DNA from: Corynebacterium kroppenstedtii
Lineage (GTDB): Bacteria; Actinomycetota; Actinomycetes; Mycobacteriales; Mycobacteriaceae
Direction of reading: 5' to 3'
DNA: 64,000 nucleotides
Assembly: GCF_016894245.1 (NCBI RefSeq)
Contig: NZ_CP069792.1
Location: 2,356,001-2,420,000, forward strand
Positions 1 through 9,123 of the stretch are shown here, piece by piece. Made by a program: the position numbers and the translations under genes. Position 1 is the stretch's first letter; each line of letters begins with the position of its first letter. The notes below the pieces were generated by a model. It had not been told where the DNA came from and did not search any database. It saw nothing but the letters and a program-made list of their open reading frames with translations.

Positions 1-9
1 AGTGGTCAT
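1..9 (-). CDS. qcrB: Start of cytochrome bc1 complex cytochrome b (QcrB), partial
   Basis: Only the first three codons (Met-Thr-Thr) are inside the window. The ATG at 9-7 overlaps the TGA stop of qcrA (8-6) in an ATGA arrangement, the same junction seen between qcrC and qcrA. The identity is inferred from the conserved actinobacterial order qcrC-qcrA-qcrB, not from protein sequence. Confidence 0.6.
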
Positions 10-1241
10 GAACGACGCTCCCAGAAGGCCGGGCCGACGGATTCAACGAAGTTACCCTTTGCGTAAAGGAATCCCTCGTCATCCACAGCAATGGGCAGTT
101 GCGGAAGAGGACGTGCAGCTGGGCCGAATACTGGTTTGCCGTAATGCAACGCGTCAAACTGTGACTGGTGGCACGGGCAAAGAATTCGGTTGGTTTGCTG
201 CTCGTACAACGATGTCGGGCAGCCAATGTGCGTGCAGATCTTCGAGTAGGCGTAGTAGTCGCCGAAGTGGAAATCTTCCTGACCTTTACGCTGAATGGCG
301 CGCTTAGCGTCACTGTGGCGGAGGCGGATCAGCATAACCGAGTTACGCGATCCATGGATGGACTCCATGTGCGCCTCATACACATCGGCGTCCTTATCGT
401 ATTTGTCGTGATCGTTGACGACATCCTCAAGGAGGGGGAAGACCGTTTCCATGGCCCCAGCATTCAGATCCTCAGGGCGAAGCCGCACCAAACGGGTAAC
501 TCCGCGAGTCTCGTACGTCTCGCCAGAAGCCTCGTAACCGCCTTCATGCTTTTCAGCTGTGACGCCGGTGTCGCGGCCTAGGTAAACTTTCTTACCTTTC
601 TCCGTCAGGGTCCATCCCGTCGTCCACAGGGTGCCATCTCCCTGGATATCCATGCCTTTAGCCTTGGGCTTCCAGGGGTTTTTAATCATTCCACCGATGG
701 GGAAGATTAAAGCGAGTCCTGCGGCAACGGCGCCGGTTCCCATAATGCCTTTAAGTACCTTGCGGCGGCCAAGGGTGGACGTTTCCCAGGAATCGTTGAG
801 CAGAGCCACGAGGGTCTTCTGATCAACTTCATCCGATGGGCCGTCGTGACGACGCTGAACGGAAATTTCCTCGGGGATAAATCTCTTGGTGAACTTGACC
901 GCCCCAATGCCTAAGCAGAGGATCGCCAAGCCCATACACGCTCCGAACAGCGGAGTATAGAGCGAGTAAAGCCAGAGGCCATCCTCCCCTAGCCCCTTGT
1001 ACTTCCAGGGCCAGAACAGGTAAACAGCGATAAAAGCAATGGCGAAAATTGCGCCTAGGACGAACCACAAGCCGACGCTGCGCGCGGCGCGTTTCTCCTC
1101 AGGGTCGTTGTCCATCGGGAAACGCTGTTTACGGTAAGCAACGGTAACGTCGTCAAGCTCGGTGCCGAGGCGAGCAAGCTCGTCATTGCTCATGGCGGCA
1201 AGCTCTTCGGACGTATATTTCTTCGTTATCTTGTCACTCAT
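6..1241 (-). CDS. qcrA: Rieske iron-sulfur subunit of cytochrome bc1 complex
   Basis: This is the [2Fe-2S] subunit of menaquinol:cytochrome c reductase and passes electrons from quinol to the di-haem QcrC. The C-terminal Rieske domain has both cluster motifs, CTHIGC and CPCHQSQF, giving two Cys and two His ligands. Three N-terminal hydrophobic stretches (about residues 53-75, 90-115 and 165-190) match the three-helix anchor of actinobacterial QcrA. I chose the start at 1241 (MSDKITKK, 411 aa) because its ATG overlaps the qcrC stop as ATGA and the length fits corynebacterial QcrA. Reading frames open up to 1298 but would run into qcrC. Middle gene of the qcrC-qcrA-qcrB operon. Confidence 0.95.
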   Translation of the reverse strand: MSDKITKKYTSEELAAMSNDELARLGTELDDVTVAYRKQRFPMDNDPEEKRAARSVGLWFVLGAIFAIAFIAVYLFWPWKYKGLGEDGLWLYSLYTPLFGACMGLAILCLGIGAVKFTKRFIPEEISVQRRHDGPSDEVDQKTLVALLNDSWETSTLGRRKVLKGIMGTGAVAAGLALIFPIGGMIKNPWKPKAKGMDIQGDGTLWTTGWTLTEKGKKVYLGRDTGVTAEKHEGGYEASGETYETRGVTRLVRLRPEDLNAGAMETVFPLLEDVVNDHDKYDKDADVYEAHMESIHGSRNSVMLIRLRHSDAKRAIQRKGQEDFHFGDYYAYSKICTHIGCPTSLYEQQTNRILCPCHQSQFDALHYGKPVFGPAARPLPQLPIAVDDEGFLYAKGNFVESVGPAFWERRS

Positions 1242-2149
1242 GACCGCGTTCCAATCCATAGTGCCGCACAGACCATAACGGTGACGCCGCCGATCCACAT
1301 CAACAAACCTTCAGTAACTGGACCAATACCGCCCAGACCGTATCCGCCCTGTGTCGGGGTGTCCTGCTGAGACTTAATGAAGGCAATGATGTCCTTCTTC
1401 TGGTCTGAGGTCAGTTGGCGATCGGAGAACTTCGGCATGTTCTGAGGGCCGGTCAACATCGCCTGGTAGATCTCTTGTTCGTTGGCAGGATCAAGATCAG
1501 GTGCGTATTTACCACCCGAGAGCGCGCCACCCTTACCGGTGAAGTTGTGGCACGATGCACAGTTCAAACGGAACAAATCAGAACCGCGAGCGACATCCTC
1601 AGCCTTGATGTCTCCGTCATAATGCTCGCCACGGAGAGATTCCATAGCGATATTCCCGTCCTGGTCGTGGACAATGTCTGGTCCACCACCGCGGGACTGT
1701 ACGTAAGCCGCCAAGGCTAAAGTTTCACCTTCAGAGTAGCGGGGAGTCTTCCGCTCAACCTGGGCTTCGTTGCGCGTCATCGGCATGCGGCCAGAGTGCA
1801 CCTGGAAGTACACAGCGCCTGCGCCAACACCCGTAAGTGCTGGACCACGGTCTTTTACCCCCTGGAGATTGGCGCCGTGGCAGGTGATACACGCAACGTC
1901 GTAAATATCTTTGCCCTGCGAGACGAGGGCTGCCTGGTCTTTATCAGCATTGGCAGTCTGAGCGTCAGGGGTTAGGGCATCAGCGAGAAAACCTGCGCCA
2001 GTAAGGCCGAGGGCCAAAGCTGCCGTACTAGCAAAAGTACGACGTAACTTTCGGCGGCCACGAACCTTCTTAGCGTGGCGCACGGTGTCGGTTCCGGTCT
2101 CCGCCGCGGAACCCGACAACGTGCCGGAATTGTTGGATTTAACCATCAT
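1238..2149 (-). CDS. qcrC: Di-haem cytochrome c subunit of bc1 complex
   Basis: QcrC replaces the soluble cytochrome c of other bacteria and hands electrons directly to the aa3 oxidase. Two CXXCH haem-attachment motifs are visible, CITCH and CASCH. A basic N-terminus is followed by a hydrophobic helix (about residues 37-55), and a C-terminal helix (about 280-300) anchors it in the membrane. About 303 aa. Two ATGs lie in tandem at 2149 and 2146; the AGGG upstream sits 4 nt from the first and 7 nt from the second, so the second may be used. It follows ctaE on the same strand with a gap of about 60 nt, so ctaE-qcrC-qcrA-qcrB probably form one transcript. Confidence 0.95.
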   Translation of the reverse strand: MMVKSNNSGTLSGSAAETGTDTVRHAKKVRGRRKLRRTFASTAALALGLTGAGFLADALTPDAQTANADKDQAALVSQGKDIYDVACITCHGANLQGVKDRGPALTGVGAGAVYFQVHSGRMPMTRNEAQVERKTPRYSEGETLALAAYVQSRGGGPDIVHDQDGNIAMESLRGEHYDGDIKAEDVARGSDLFRLNCASCHNFTGKGGALSGGKYAPDLDPANEQEIYQAMLTGPQNMPKFSDRQLTSDQKKDIIAFIKSQQDTPTQGGYGLGGIGPVTEGLLMWIGGVTVMVCAALWIGTRS

Positions 2150-2211
2150 TTTCCCTTTAAGTCGTCATGGAAAGTGAGGGCGGTGTGGTGGCCAATGAGG
2201 CCAGGCCCGGC

Positions 2212-2823
2212 CTACTGAATGAAGTAGATAGTGATAAACAGCCCAATCCACACAACGTCAACGAAGTGCCAGTAATAAGACACCACGATGGACGCTGTCG
2301 CCTGGGCGGGAGTGAACTTGGCTTTGTAGGTACGCAAGAGCACGATCCCGAAGGCCAGGATCCCGGCAAAGACGTGGACAGCGTGGAAACCGGTCGTGAT
2401 GTAGAAACACGAACCGTACACACTGTGTTGGATCGTTGTTCCGTCAAGGACCAGGTGCGCATATTCATTGACCTGACCGGCCAAGAACACGAGTCCCATA
2501 ACGGCAGAAAGGGCGTACCAGCGGCGAAGGGCGAAAACATCACCTCGCTCGGCCGCGAACACGCCCCATTGCGCCGTAAACGACGACGCAACCAGGATGA
2601 TCGTAAAGAACAGAGCCAAGGGCACGTTCAAATCGACACCCTCTGGGGGCCAATCTCCACCAGCGTTTGCGCGCGACACAAAGTACATCGCGAACAGACC
2701 AGCGAAGAACATCAATTCCTGAGACAGGAACACAACAGTTCCGACACTGACCATGTTGGGTCGGTTCAGTGTCGCAACACGCCGTGGTGCTGCCATACCT
2801 GAGTTTCCTACTGCGCTCGTCAC
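2212..2823 (-). CDS. ctaE: Cytochrome c oxidase subunit III
   Basis: Membrane subunit III of the aa3-type cytochrome c oxidase, 203 aa with five or more hydrophobic helices, consistent with the short actinobacterial form. It begins with GTG at 2823. No Shine-Dalgarno is seen; instead CATAAT (2831-2836 on this strand) ends 7 nt before the start, which suggests a leaderless mRNA. It heads the ctaE-qcrCAB block and is divergent from trpD. Confidence 0.93.
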   Translation of the reverse strand: MTSAVGNSGMAAPRRVATLNRPNMVSVGTVVFLSQELMFFAGLFAMYFVSRANAGGDWPPEGVDLNVPLALFFTIILVASSFTAQWGVFAAERGDVFALRRWYALSAVMGLVFLAGQVNEYAHLVLDGTTIQHSVYGSCFYITTGFHAVHVFAGILAFGIVLLRTYKAKFTPAQATASIVVSYYWHFVDVVWIGLFITIYFIQ

Positions 2824-3137
2824 GAATGTAATTATGGCTTACAGCCCCCTCCAAGGTCACTTTTATACTTCAGCAAGTATCGGAAACTCTTAAAATCCCA
2901 GCTCAAAACCGTGATGAAATTAGGAGGGAACCCTTATTGGGGGTAACGGGAACTTTAACCGACTTCTTACCGACGGCCCCTTTTGCGGACACCTGTCTCA
3001 TGGTGCAGATCGAGCAAAACATGGGCAGATAACCTTCGCAAATAGCCCCATCGGAGACGACATCTTCAGAGAAACGGCGCTCCGGTATCGTCATAGAAAA
3101 CGTATAAAACATATCAGTACACGAGCATGGAGCACAC
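2824..3137. promoter_or_regulatory. Divergent promoter region, ctaE / trpD
   Basis: This 314-nt gap separates the divergent ctaE and trpD genes and has no credible ORF. The ctaE side carries the -10 candidate CATAAT at 2831-2836. The trpD side ends in a GGAG ribosome site just before its ATG. No clear operator was recognised. Confidence 0.5.
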
Positions 3138-4235
3138 ATGACGACGAACTGGGTTGACCTTCTCAACCACATAGCCGATGGGCGCGATCTAACCGCCGAT
3201 GAAGTCTCAGCTGCGATGCACTCCATCATGAGCGGAGAGGCATCCCCCGCAAAGATCGCTAGCTTTATCTACGGAATTCGGGTGAAAGGAATCACCCCGA
3301 CAGAGTTAGAGGCGGCAGCGTCGACAATGCTGGACTTTGCCGAGCCGATTACGCTACCGCCCTCCCTCAACGAAGCTCATTGCCCTGCCGTCGATATTGT
3401 CGGCACCGGTGGGGATGGAGCTCACACGGTCAACGTATCGACGATGGCGGCGCTTCTCATTGCCTCGATGGGTATCGACGTGATTAAGCACGGTAATCGA
3501 GCGGCGTCATCGCGATCCGGAGGAGCAGATATGCTAGAAGCGCTCGGGGTGCCCATTGACCTCTCCCCCGCCAACGTGACGTCCATGGTAAGCCAACACC
3601 ACTTTGCCTTCATTTTTGCACGCACCTACCACCCAGCAATGAAGTACGCGGCGCCGGTGCGCTCCGATATCAAGGTGCCTACGCTATTTAATCTTCTCGG
3701 CCCCATGACGAACCCAGCCCAACCAACCGCGGGGCTTATCGGATGTGCATTCCCTGACATGACCTCAGTCATGGCGAACGCGTTCGCGCGACGCGGTGAC
3801 ACTGTGCTCGTCGTTCACGGGCACGACGGGTTAGATGAGTTTTCCGTGTCTGGCCCTACCGACGTGTACGTCACACACGATGGCGGCGTCGAACGTAGTG
3901 AGTTTGATCCTCGCGATTACGGATTTGCCTACCACCCGGTAAGTGCAATCCGGGGTGGCGACGCGGACACCAACGCTCGTGTAGCTCGTCAACTCTTTTC
4001 TCTTGACCCCACTACTGCCGATAGACCTACAACCCCGCTCCCCTGCGATATGGATGCAGTGGAAAACGCGGTGCTTTTCAGCGCTGCTGGGGCACTTGTT
4101 TCCGTGCATGGGCACGGTAAAGAATCATTCCATGATGCCATGGGCAATGCACTCAACCGTGCCAAGGTGGCATTGCATGATGAGGGAACTACGGAACGCA
4201 TCCGGCGGCTCATTTCAGGGGAACACCTATCGTAG
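3138..4235 (+). CDS. trpD: Anthranilate phosphoribosyltransferase
   Basis: Transfers phosphoribosyl from PRPP to anthranilate in tryptophan biosynthesis. The glycine-rich GTGGDGAHTVNVST and KHGNRAASSRSG motifs, which bind PRPP and anthranilate, are intact, and 365 aa is normal for the family. GGAG lies just upstream of the ATG. It stands alone, away from any trp operon, next to the cytochrome oxidase genes; the same placement is known in mycobacteria. A second trpD may exist in a trp operon elsewhere, so this could be a paralogue. Confidence 0.93.
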   Translation: MTTNWVDLLNHIADGRDLTADEVSAAMHSIMSGEASPAKIASFIYGIRVKGITPTELEAAASTMLDFAEPITLPPSLNEAHCPAVDIVGTGGDGAHTVNVSTMAALLIASMGIDVIKHGNRAASSRSGGADMLEALGVPIDLSPANVTSMVSQHHFAFIFARTYHPAMKYAAPVRSDIKVPTLFNLLGPMTNPAQPTAGLIGCAFPDMTSVMANAFARRGDTVLVVHGHDGLDEFSVSGPTDVYVTHDGGVERSEFDPRDYGFAYHPVSAIRGGDADTNARVARQLFSLDPTTADRPTTPLPCDMDAVENAVLFSAAGALVSVHGHGKESFHDAMGNALNRAKVALHDEGTTERIRRLISGEHLS

Positions 4236-4295
4236 AGCACCCCACAATCGACGGCCACGAGGTTGCCAGTTCGCGCGCCTATTCGGAATAGCAAA

Positions 4296-4329
4296 GAGCA
4301 CCCGTGCCAGGAAGGATGCACAGGTGCTC
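4296..4329. terminator. Hairpin between convergent trpD and ctaF
   Basis: Inverted repeat GAGCACC-C-GTGC / GCAC-A-GGTGCTC with one C/A mismatch and a 10-nt loop. It lies between convergent genes, so it could end transcription from both. The T-run is weak on either side. Confidence 0.5.
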
Positions 4330-4350
4330 ATTGTGGATGGAAATTAGCTA

Positions 4351-4366
4351 CGGGGCATTTGCCCCG
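4351..4366 (-). terminator. Short GC hairpin downstream of ctaF
   Basis: Perfect CGGGGC-ATTT-GCCCCG hairpin 12 nt beyond the ctaF stop. It has a strong stem but lacks a good T-run, so its role as a terminator is only plausible. Confidence 0.4.
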
Positions 4367-4377
4367 CTGGCTGCCAA

Positions 4378-4809
4378 CTAGTGCTTTTCCGGTGGTGTTC
4401 CGTACTGCAGGTTCAATTTAACTGTTGCCCATACGGTGATCACGGCGCCAATGGCGATCATCCAGTAGGCCAGGAAAACGACGCCATAGCCAAGAACCGC
4501 AATCCCACACGTCATAGCGAAGGGCCAAATTGAGTTGGGACTGAAGAAACCATATTCTCCGGACCCATCGACCTGTTCTGCTTCCTCCCAGTCCATCGGG
4601 AGCACATCTGAGTGGCGCTCCGTGATGTGGAGGTAAACGCCGAGCATCAGCGTCATCAGGGCCCCGAGCAATAGGCCGGCCGATCCTGCCCATTCGACTC
4701 CACTGATGTAGCCGTTATCGTTAATGAACTTTGTGGCCAAGACATAGATCACAGTCATGATCACAAGAAAGACTGTTATCGCGTAAAACAGTCGCGATGA
4801 GGATTTCAT
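4378..4809 (-). CDS. ctaF: Cytochrome c oxidase subunit IV (actinobacterial type)
   Basis: Small membrane subunit specific to the actinobacterial aa3 oxidase, 143 aa. Four hydrophobic segments are visible (about residues 7-28, 38-60, 88-110 and 112-132). AGGAG lies 9 nt before the ATG. It follows ctaC on the same strand with an 18-nt gap, so the two are cotranscribed. Confidence 0.92.
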   Translation of the reverse strand: MKSSSRLFYAITVFLVIMTVIYVLATKFINDNGYISGVEWAGSAGLLLGALMTLMLGVYLHITERHSDVLPMDWEEAEQVDGSGEYGFFSPNSIWPFAMTCGIAVLGYGVVFLAYWMIAIGAVITVWATVKLNLQYGTPPEKH

Positions 4810-4827
4810 AACGGTGTACTCCTAATC

Positions 4828-5988
4828 TTAAGACTGCTCGGCTTGGTTATTATCGACGTAGTTGTCGTTGGCTTCGCGCGTATCCTCACGCCCAGGCAGG
4901 AACGGGTGGGTTGAGGTTGCGTACGGTTGCTCGCCGATCTTTTTCAGTGCATCGGAGTTCGATGCACTGGGGTTGTCTTTCCGGAAATTCATGTAATCGC
5001 GGAATTTATCCGGGCTGACCACACGGATTTCGAAGTTCATCATCGCGTGATACGTGCCGCACATCTCAGCACACCGTCCAACAAACGCGCCTTCCTTATC
5101 AATCTTCTCAATTTGGAACTTGCGGTTGGACTTGTTCGCTTCGGGGTGTGGGAAAGCGTCACGTTTGAACAAGAACTCGGGAACCCAGAAAGAGTGAACA
5201 ACGTCCGCCGATGCAAGGTCGAACTGGATGGCTGTCTGAGATGGCAGAACCAAGACAGGAACCTCGTCAGTAGTTCCCACTGTCTCGATCTTGTCAAAGT
5301 TCAGATAGGACAGATCGCTCTTCGACTTACCGTGAATAGGATTTGAGGAGGTTGATGCGTCGTCGCCCTTCGATCCGTGCGGAGGATAAGACGTACCTTC
5401 GTCGCCGCGGGAGCTATCACGGATAATCTTCGTCTTTTCCAAAGTAGACTGCGCCGCATCGTCACGACCCTTATAGCTGTCACCACCCATTAAAGAGCCA
5501 TCGACCTCGTCATAACCAAATTTCCAGTTCCACTGGAAAGCGGTGACATCGACCTTAACTTTCGGGTCTTTGTCCATCGCTGTGACCTTATCTTCGGTCT
5601 GCACAGTGAAGAAGAAGATGACCATCACGATGATGATCGGGACCGTGGTCAGAAGAAGTTCAAGTGGGATGTTGTACTGGGTCTGACGCGGGAACTCTTT
5701 TTCGCCCTTCTTCTCCTTCCTCTTCGCATGGAATGCGAAGGACGAGTAGAACATCAAGCCCCACATGATGATGCCCACGATCCAAGCTGCTACCCAGATC
5801 CACACCCAAAAGTTCCCAATTTCTTTGGCTTCCGGGGTGATACCGTCGGGTACGCCGAATCGCAAGAGCTTAAAGAAGCCGTTATCGGGCGGCGCTACGC
5901 TACATCCGGACAGCACGTAGCCACCGGCTGCCAAAACGCTAGCTAGTCCTAGCTTGCGCGACCAATTGCGCATTTTTCGCTGTTCCAC
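4828..5988 (-). CDS. ctaC: Cytochrome c oxidase subunit II, lipoprotein
   Basis: Subunit II carries the CuA centre that takes electrons from the bc1 complex. The C-terminal domain has the intact CuA motif CAEMCGTYHAMM (C-x3-C-x3-H-x2-M). The N-terminus is a lipoprotein signal with lipobox LSGC, followed by two TM helices. I start at GTG 5988 (386 aa), 9 nt after AGGAAGG; the longer frame to 6084 puts foreign sequence before the signal peptide. Between the first strands of the CuA domain is a hydrophilic insertion of about 60 residues rich in Asp, Ser, Lys and Gly. Corynebacterial CtaC proteins are known to carry a charged loop here, thought to contact QcrC. Confidence 0.95.
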   Translation of the reverse strand: MEQRKMRNWSRKLGLASVLAAGGYVLSGCSVAPPDNGFFKLLRFGVPDGITPEAKEIGNFWVWIWVAAWIVGIIMWGLMFYSSFAFHAKRKEKKGEKEFPRQTQYNIPLELLLTTVPIIIVMVIFFFTVQTEDKVTAMDKDPKVKVDVTAFQWNWKFGYDEVDGSLMGGDSYKGRDDAAQSTLEKTKIIRDSSRGDEGTSYPPHGSKGDDASTSSNPIHGKSKSDLSYLNFDKIETVGTTDEVPVLVLPSQTAIQFDLASADVVHSFWVPEFLFKRDAFPHPEANKSNRKFQIEKIDKEGAFVGRCAEMCGTYHAMMNFEIRVVSPDKFRDYMNFRKDNPSASNSDALKKIGEQPYATSTHPFLPGREDTREANDNYVDNNQAEQS

Positions 5989-6497
5989 GTGTGTTTGCCT
6001 TCCTGATCCACACCAGGTTGAAAAAACGCTGGGATTCATTCCTCTTTTAGCTAGGGTAATCCATAAAGAGGGATAAACCATCATGGATGGGCGTCAAGAG
6101 TTCCCACCAGACGAGAAAAACTACCGGTTTTACCCCCGGGACTGCTCGACGTCGGCAAGTATTCAATCGTCGGTTTGTTCTTTAACGATCGTCACTAACG
6201 ATTTACGCTGGTATTTTCCTGTCAGAATTGCCAGCATCCTCACAGCTTTTCTATCGCATATATTACGTCATCAAGAAAATGTTATTCGTGTCACAATTCC
6301 CCTACATTGGGTAAGCACTCTGTCCACCGGATAAATAAATACAGTGATGCCGCCGGAGCAGCTCGCACTTTCCCACTCCACACGACTAGAGTCGAGGAGA
6401 ATTCCGTCGCTAACACTGTCTACCCATAAGAAGTCATATATCTGGGGTCCGTGTTGGGCGGATATATAAAAGGTATAGAACAGAAAGGCCTTATTGA
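5989..6497. promoter_or_regulatory. Divergent intergenic region, ctaC / ltsA
   Basis: About 509 nt without a credible gene; the open frame at 6083-6334 has no family resemblance or ribosome site. Near the ltsA end there is TATATA followed by TATAGA (about 6460-6477), then AGAAAGG 9 nt before the ltsA ATG. A GTGTCACAATT stretch near 6288 resembles half of a cAMP-receptor (GlxR-like) site, but the second half is missing. Confidence 0.45.
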
Positions 6498-8435
6498 ATG
6501 TGCGGTTTGCTCGGACTCATCGCCGCTAGCGGAAATGCGGAGGATTTTGTTCAAGCCACTGGTTCATCCCTGACCTGCATGCGTCACCGTGGCCCGGATG
6601 AGGATGGCACCTGGAATGACGCCGACGTGGTCTACGGGTTTAATCGGTTGTCCATTATTGACCTCGCACATTCCCATCAGCCTTTACAGTGGGGCCCAGA
6701 CAACCAGCCCCACCGGTACGCACTGACCTTCAATGGCGAAATCTACAACTACAAGGAGCTACGCTCCGAACTGGAGGACGAGGGATATACCTTTACCACC
6801 GACGGAGACAGCGAAACGATCGTCGTCGGCTACCACCACTGGGGACGAGATGTCGTTCATCATCTTCGGGGAATGTTCGCGTTCGCCGTATGGGACTCGG
6901 TGGAAAAAACGATGTTTTTAGCGCGGGACCAGTTCGGCATTAAACCCCTCTACTGGGCAACTACCGGCAAGGGCACCCTTTTCGCCTCAGAGAAGAAATG
7001 CTTGCTCTCCATGGCGGACAAAGCTGATATCGATCTGTCGCTAGATAAGCGCGCGATAGAGCACTACATGGACTTACAGTATGTGCCGGAGCCTGAGTCC
7101 CTGCACAGCGGGATTCGTCGACTGGAGTCCGGTTGCTGCGCGACGGTGAAACCCGGTGAAAAACCGGAGGTACACCGGTGGTTTACTCCTCGCTTCCCCG
7201 AAAACTCGGTGAACAAGGAAAATATCGATTCCGAGATTTCGAAGATCGAGCATGCCCTCGAAGATTCCGTCGCTAAACACATGCGCGCCGACGTCACCGT
7301 CGGGTCCTTCCTGTCTGGCGGAATAGACTCGACGGCCATTGCGGCGCTCGCTAAACGCCACAATCCGAACTTACTGACCTTCACCACTGGTTTCGAGCGC
7401 GAGGGGTATTCGGAGGTCGACGTTGCCGCGGAATCCGCGGAAGCGATCGGCGTCGAGCACATCGTGAAGGTGGTCTCCCCTGAGGAATTTGCCGAGGCTG
7501 TCCCCCGCATCATCTGGTACTTGGACGATCCGGTGGCAGACCCCGCACTCGTTCCCCTGTACTTTGTCGCAGCGGAAGCCAGGAAACACGTCAAAGTTGT
7601 GCTGTCTGGCGAGGGTGCCGATGAGCTCTTCGGTGGGTACAACATTTACCATGAGCCACTTTCTCTTGCTCCATTCGAGAAGGTCCCGTCATTCGCCAAG
7701 AAGGGGCTGAGAGGTCTCGCACAACGCCTACCCGATGGCGTGCGAGGCAAGTCGTTATTGGAGCGAGGTACCACTCCGCTTGAAGAGCGTTATTACGGTA
7801 ACGCCCGGTCCTTCTCCTTCGATCAGCTCCGGCGTGTCATTCCGTGGGCAAAGAAAGAGTGGAACCATACGGATGTCACGTCTCCAATCTACGAAAAGTC
7901 GCAGGGGTGGGATCCGGTAGCCCGGATGCAGCATCTTGACTTGTTTACCTGGTTGCGCGGCGACATTCTGGTCAAGGCTGACAAAATGACTATGGCGAAT
8001 TCCCTGGAGCTCCGTGTACCTTTCCTTGACAAAGAGGTCTTCAACGTCGCGCAATCATTGCCGACGAGCATGAAGCTGACTCATGGCACATCTAAGTGGG
8101 CATTGCGTCAAGCGATGGAGCGCATCGTTCCTCCACACGTCCTTAACCGGCGGAAACTTGGATTCCCTGTCCCAATCCGACACTGGTTGGCCGGCGACGA
8201 GCTATACGGCTGGGCTGAGGACATCATCACGTCCTCGCAGGCCGGGGAGATTATCGACTTGGGAGCCACCCGCTCCATGCTCGAGGAGCACCGTTCTTCT
8301 ATGACGAGCGGATCGGGGCCTGACCATTCCCGCCGACTATGGACGGTGTTGGCATTCTTAATCTGGTACGGAATTTTCGTGGATAAATCAATCACTCCGG
8401 ACATCCCAGAGCCGACGTACCCGGTTGAGATGTAA
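6498..8435 (+). CDS. ltsA: Glutamine-hydrolysing asparagine synthase (LtsA type)
   Basis: AsnB-family amidotransferase, 645 aa. Cys2 (MCGLLGL) is the class II glutaminase nucleophile. The synthetase domain has the pyrophosphatase loop SGGIDSTA (about residues 272-279) and SGEGADELFGGY. In C. glutamicum the neighbour of ctaC is ltsA, whose product amidates cell-wall precursors and whose loss causes temperature and lysozyme sensitivity; the same context and length (640 aa there) argue for that role here rather than free asparagine synthesis. Single-gene transcription unit on the plus strand. Confidence 0.93.
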   Translation: MCGLLGLIAASGNAEDFVQATGSSLTCMRHRGPDEDGTWNDADVVYGFNRLSIIDLAHSHQPLQWGPDNQPHRYALTFNGEIYNYKELRSELEDEGYTFTTDGDSETIVVGYHHWGRDVVHHLRGMFAFAVWDSVEKTMFLARDQFGIKPLYWATTGKGTLFASEKKCLLSMADKADIDLSLDKRAIEHYMDLQYVPEPESLHSGIRRLESGCCATVKPGEKPEVHRWFTPRFPENSVNKENIDSEISKIEHALEDSVAKHMRADVTVGSFLSGGIDSTAIAALAKRHNPNLLTFTTGFEREGYSEVDVAAESAEAIGVEHIVKVVSPEEFAEAVPRIIWYLDDPVADPALVPLYFVAAEARKHVKVVLSGEGADELFGGYNIYHEPLSLAPFEKVPSFAKKGLRGLAQRLPDGVRGKSLLERGTTPLEERYYGNARSFSFDQLRRVIPWAKKEWNHTDVTSPIYEKSQGWDPVARMQHLDLFTWLRGDILVKADKMTMANSLELRVPFLDKEVFNVAQSLPTSMKLTHGTSKWALRQAMERIVPPHVLNRRKLGFPVPIRHWLAGDELYGWAEDIITSSQAGEIIDLGATRSMLEEHRSSMTSGSGPDHSRRLWTVLAFLIWYGIFVDKSITPDIPEPTYPVEM

Positions 8436-8483
8436 ATCCGCCCCTGGACTTAAGGGCGTCATGTACATAAATGGGGCCCTTAC

Positions 8484-8526
8484 ATGAAAGAAAACGCCGG
8501 CCACAGCTCAGTGTGTGGCCGGCGTT
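8484..8526 (-). terminator. Rho-independent terminator of erpA
   Basis: A 13-bp stem (8493-8505 with 8514-8526) and 8-nt loop. Read on the minus strand it is followed by TTTTCTTTC, so it terminates erpA. It could also stop ltsA transcripts from the other side, without a T-run. Confidence 0.8.
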
Positions 8527-8564
8527 GAGTACTAACTACGAGCGAACTGTATCAGTGGCTGGTA

Positions 8565-8909
8565 TCAGTTGAACGAGTCTCCGCACGCACAGGATCCTTT
8601 AGCGTTGGGATTATCAATGGTGAAGCCCTGCTGTTCGATGGTGTCCGCGAAGTCGATCGTCGCACCAGTCAAATACGGTGCGCTCATGCGATCAACGACA
8701 AGGTTTACGCCGTCATAGTCGTCAACGAGGTCACCATCTAAGGTCCGATCGTCGAAGAAGAGCTGGTAGCGCAAGCCAGCACAACCGCCTGGTTGCACTG
8801 CGATACGCAGGGCTAACTCGTCGTTCTGTTCTTGGCTCAGCAGAGACTTTGCCTTAGCTGCAGCGGCATCAGTCAAAATAACGCCAGTTGTCTTCTCCGG
8901 TGCAGTCAT
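8565..8909 (-). CDS. erpA: Iron-sulfur cluster insertion protein, HesB/IscA/ErpA family
   Basis: A-type carrier of 114 aa that delivers Fe-S clusters to target enzymes. The three conserved cysteines are present: one in PGGCAGLRY and two in the C-terminal CAC motif. AGGAG lies 6 nt before the ATG. Its own terminator and divergent promoter make it monocistronic. A role in supplying LipA or the Rieske protein encoded nearby is an inference from family function. Confidence 0.92.
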   Translation of the reverse strand: MTAPEKTTGVILTDAAAAKAKSLLSQEQNDELALRIAVQPGGCAGLRYQLFFDDRTLDGDLVDDYDGVNLVVDRMSAPYLTGATIDFADTIEQQGFTIDNPNAKGSCACGDSFN

Positions 8910-9123
8910 GCACTTCTCCTAACACGAAACAGGATGCTCTCTGAAGCTATCTCAAATAATTAGTGGACACTACCGTACTCCACATCACAGCAGAACGCAC
9001 TGTACAGCTATTTTATTTCACACGGCATAAGAGTCCTCCTCATCCCGCTCATCTGACACCGTGGTCACACCTACCCTCGCCTTATTCTCAGACTCGAACC
9101 TCTTTTCTTATATCCTTGATCGC
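8910..9123. promoter_or_regulatory. Divergent promoter region, erpA / DUF3043 gene
   Basis: About 214 nt between divergent genes. TATCCT at 9111-9116 is the plus-strand -10 candidate. No other feature was recognised. Confidence 0.4.
9111..9116 (+). promoter_or_regulatory. -10 box for leaderless DUF3043 mRNA
   Basis: TATCCT ends 7 nt before GTG 9124, and no Shine-Dalgarno is present. Confidence 0.55.

Noticed and set aside
2157..2591. Serine/arginine-rich frame overlapping ctaE
   Set aside because: It lies antisense-frame to a firmly identified gene and resembles no protein family.
6083..6334. 83-codon open frame between ctaC and ltsA
   Set aside because: No ribosome site, no similarity and a composition unlike coding sequence here; it lies in a promoter region.
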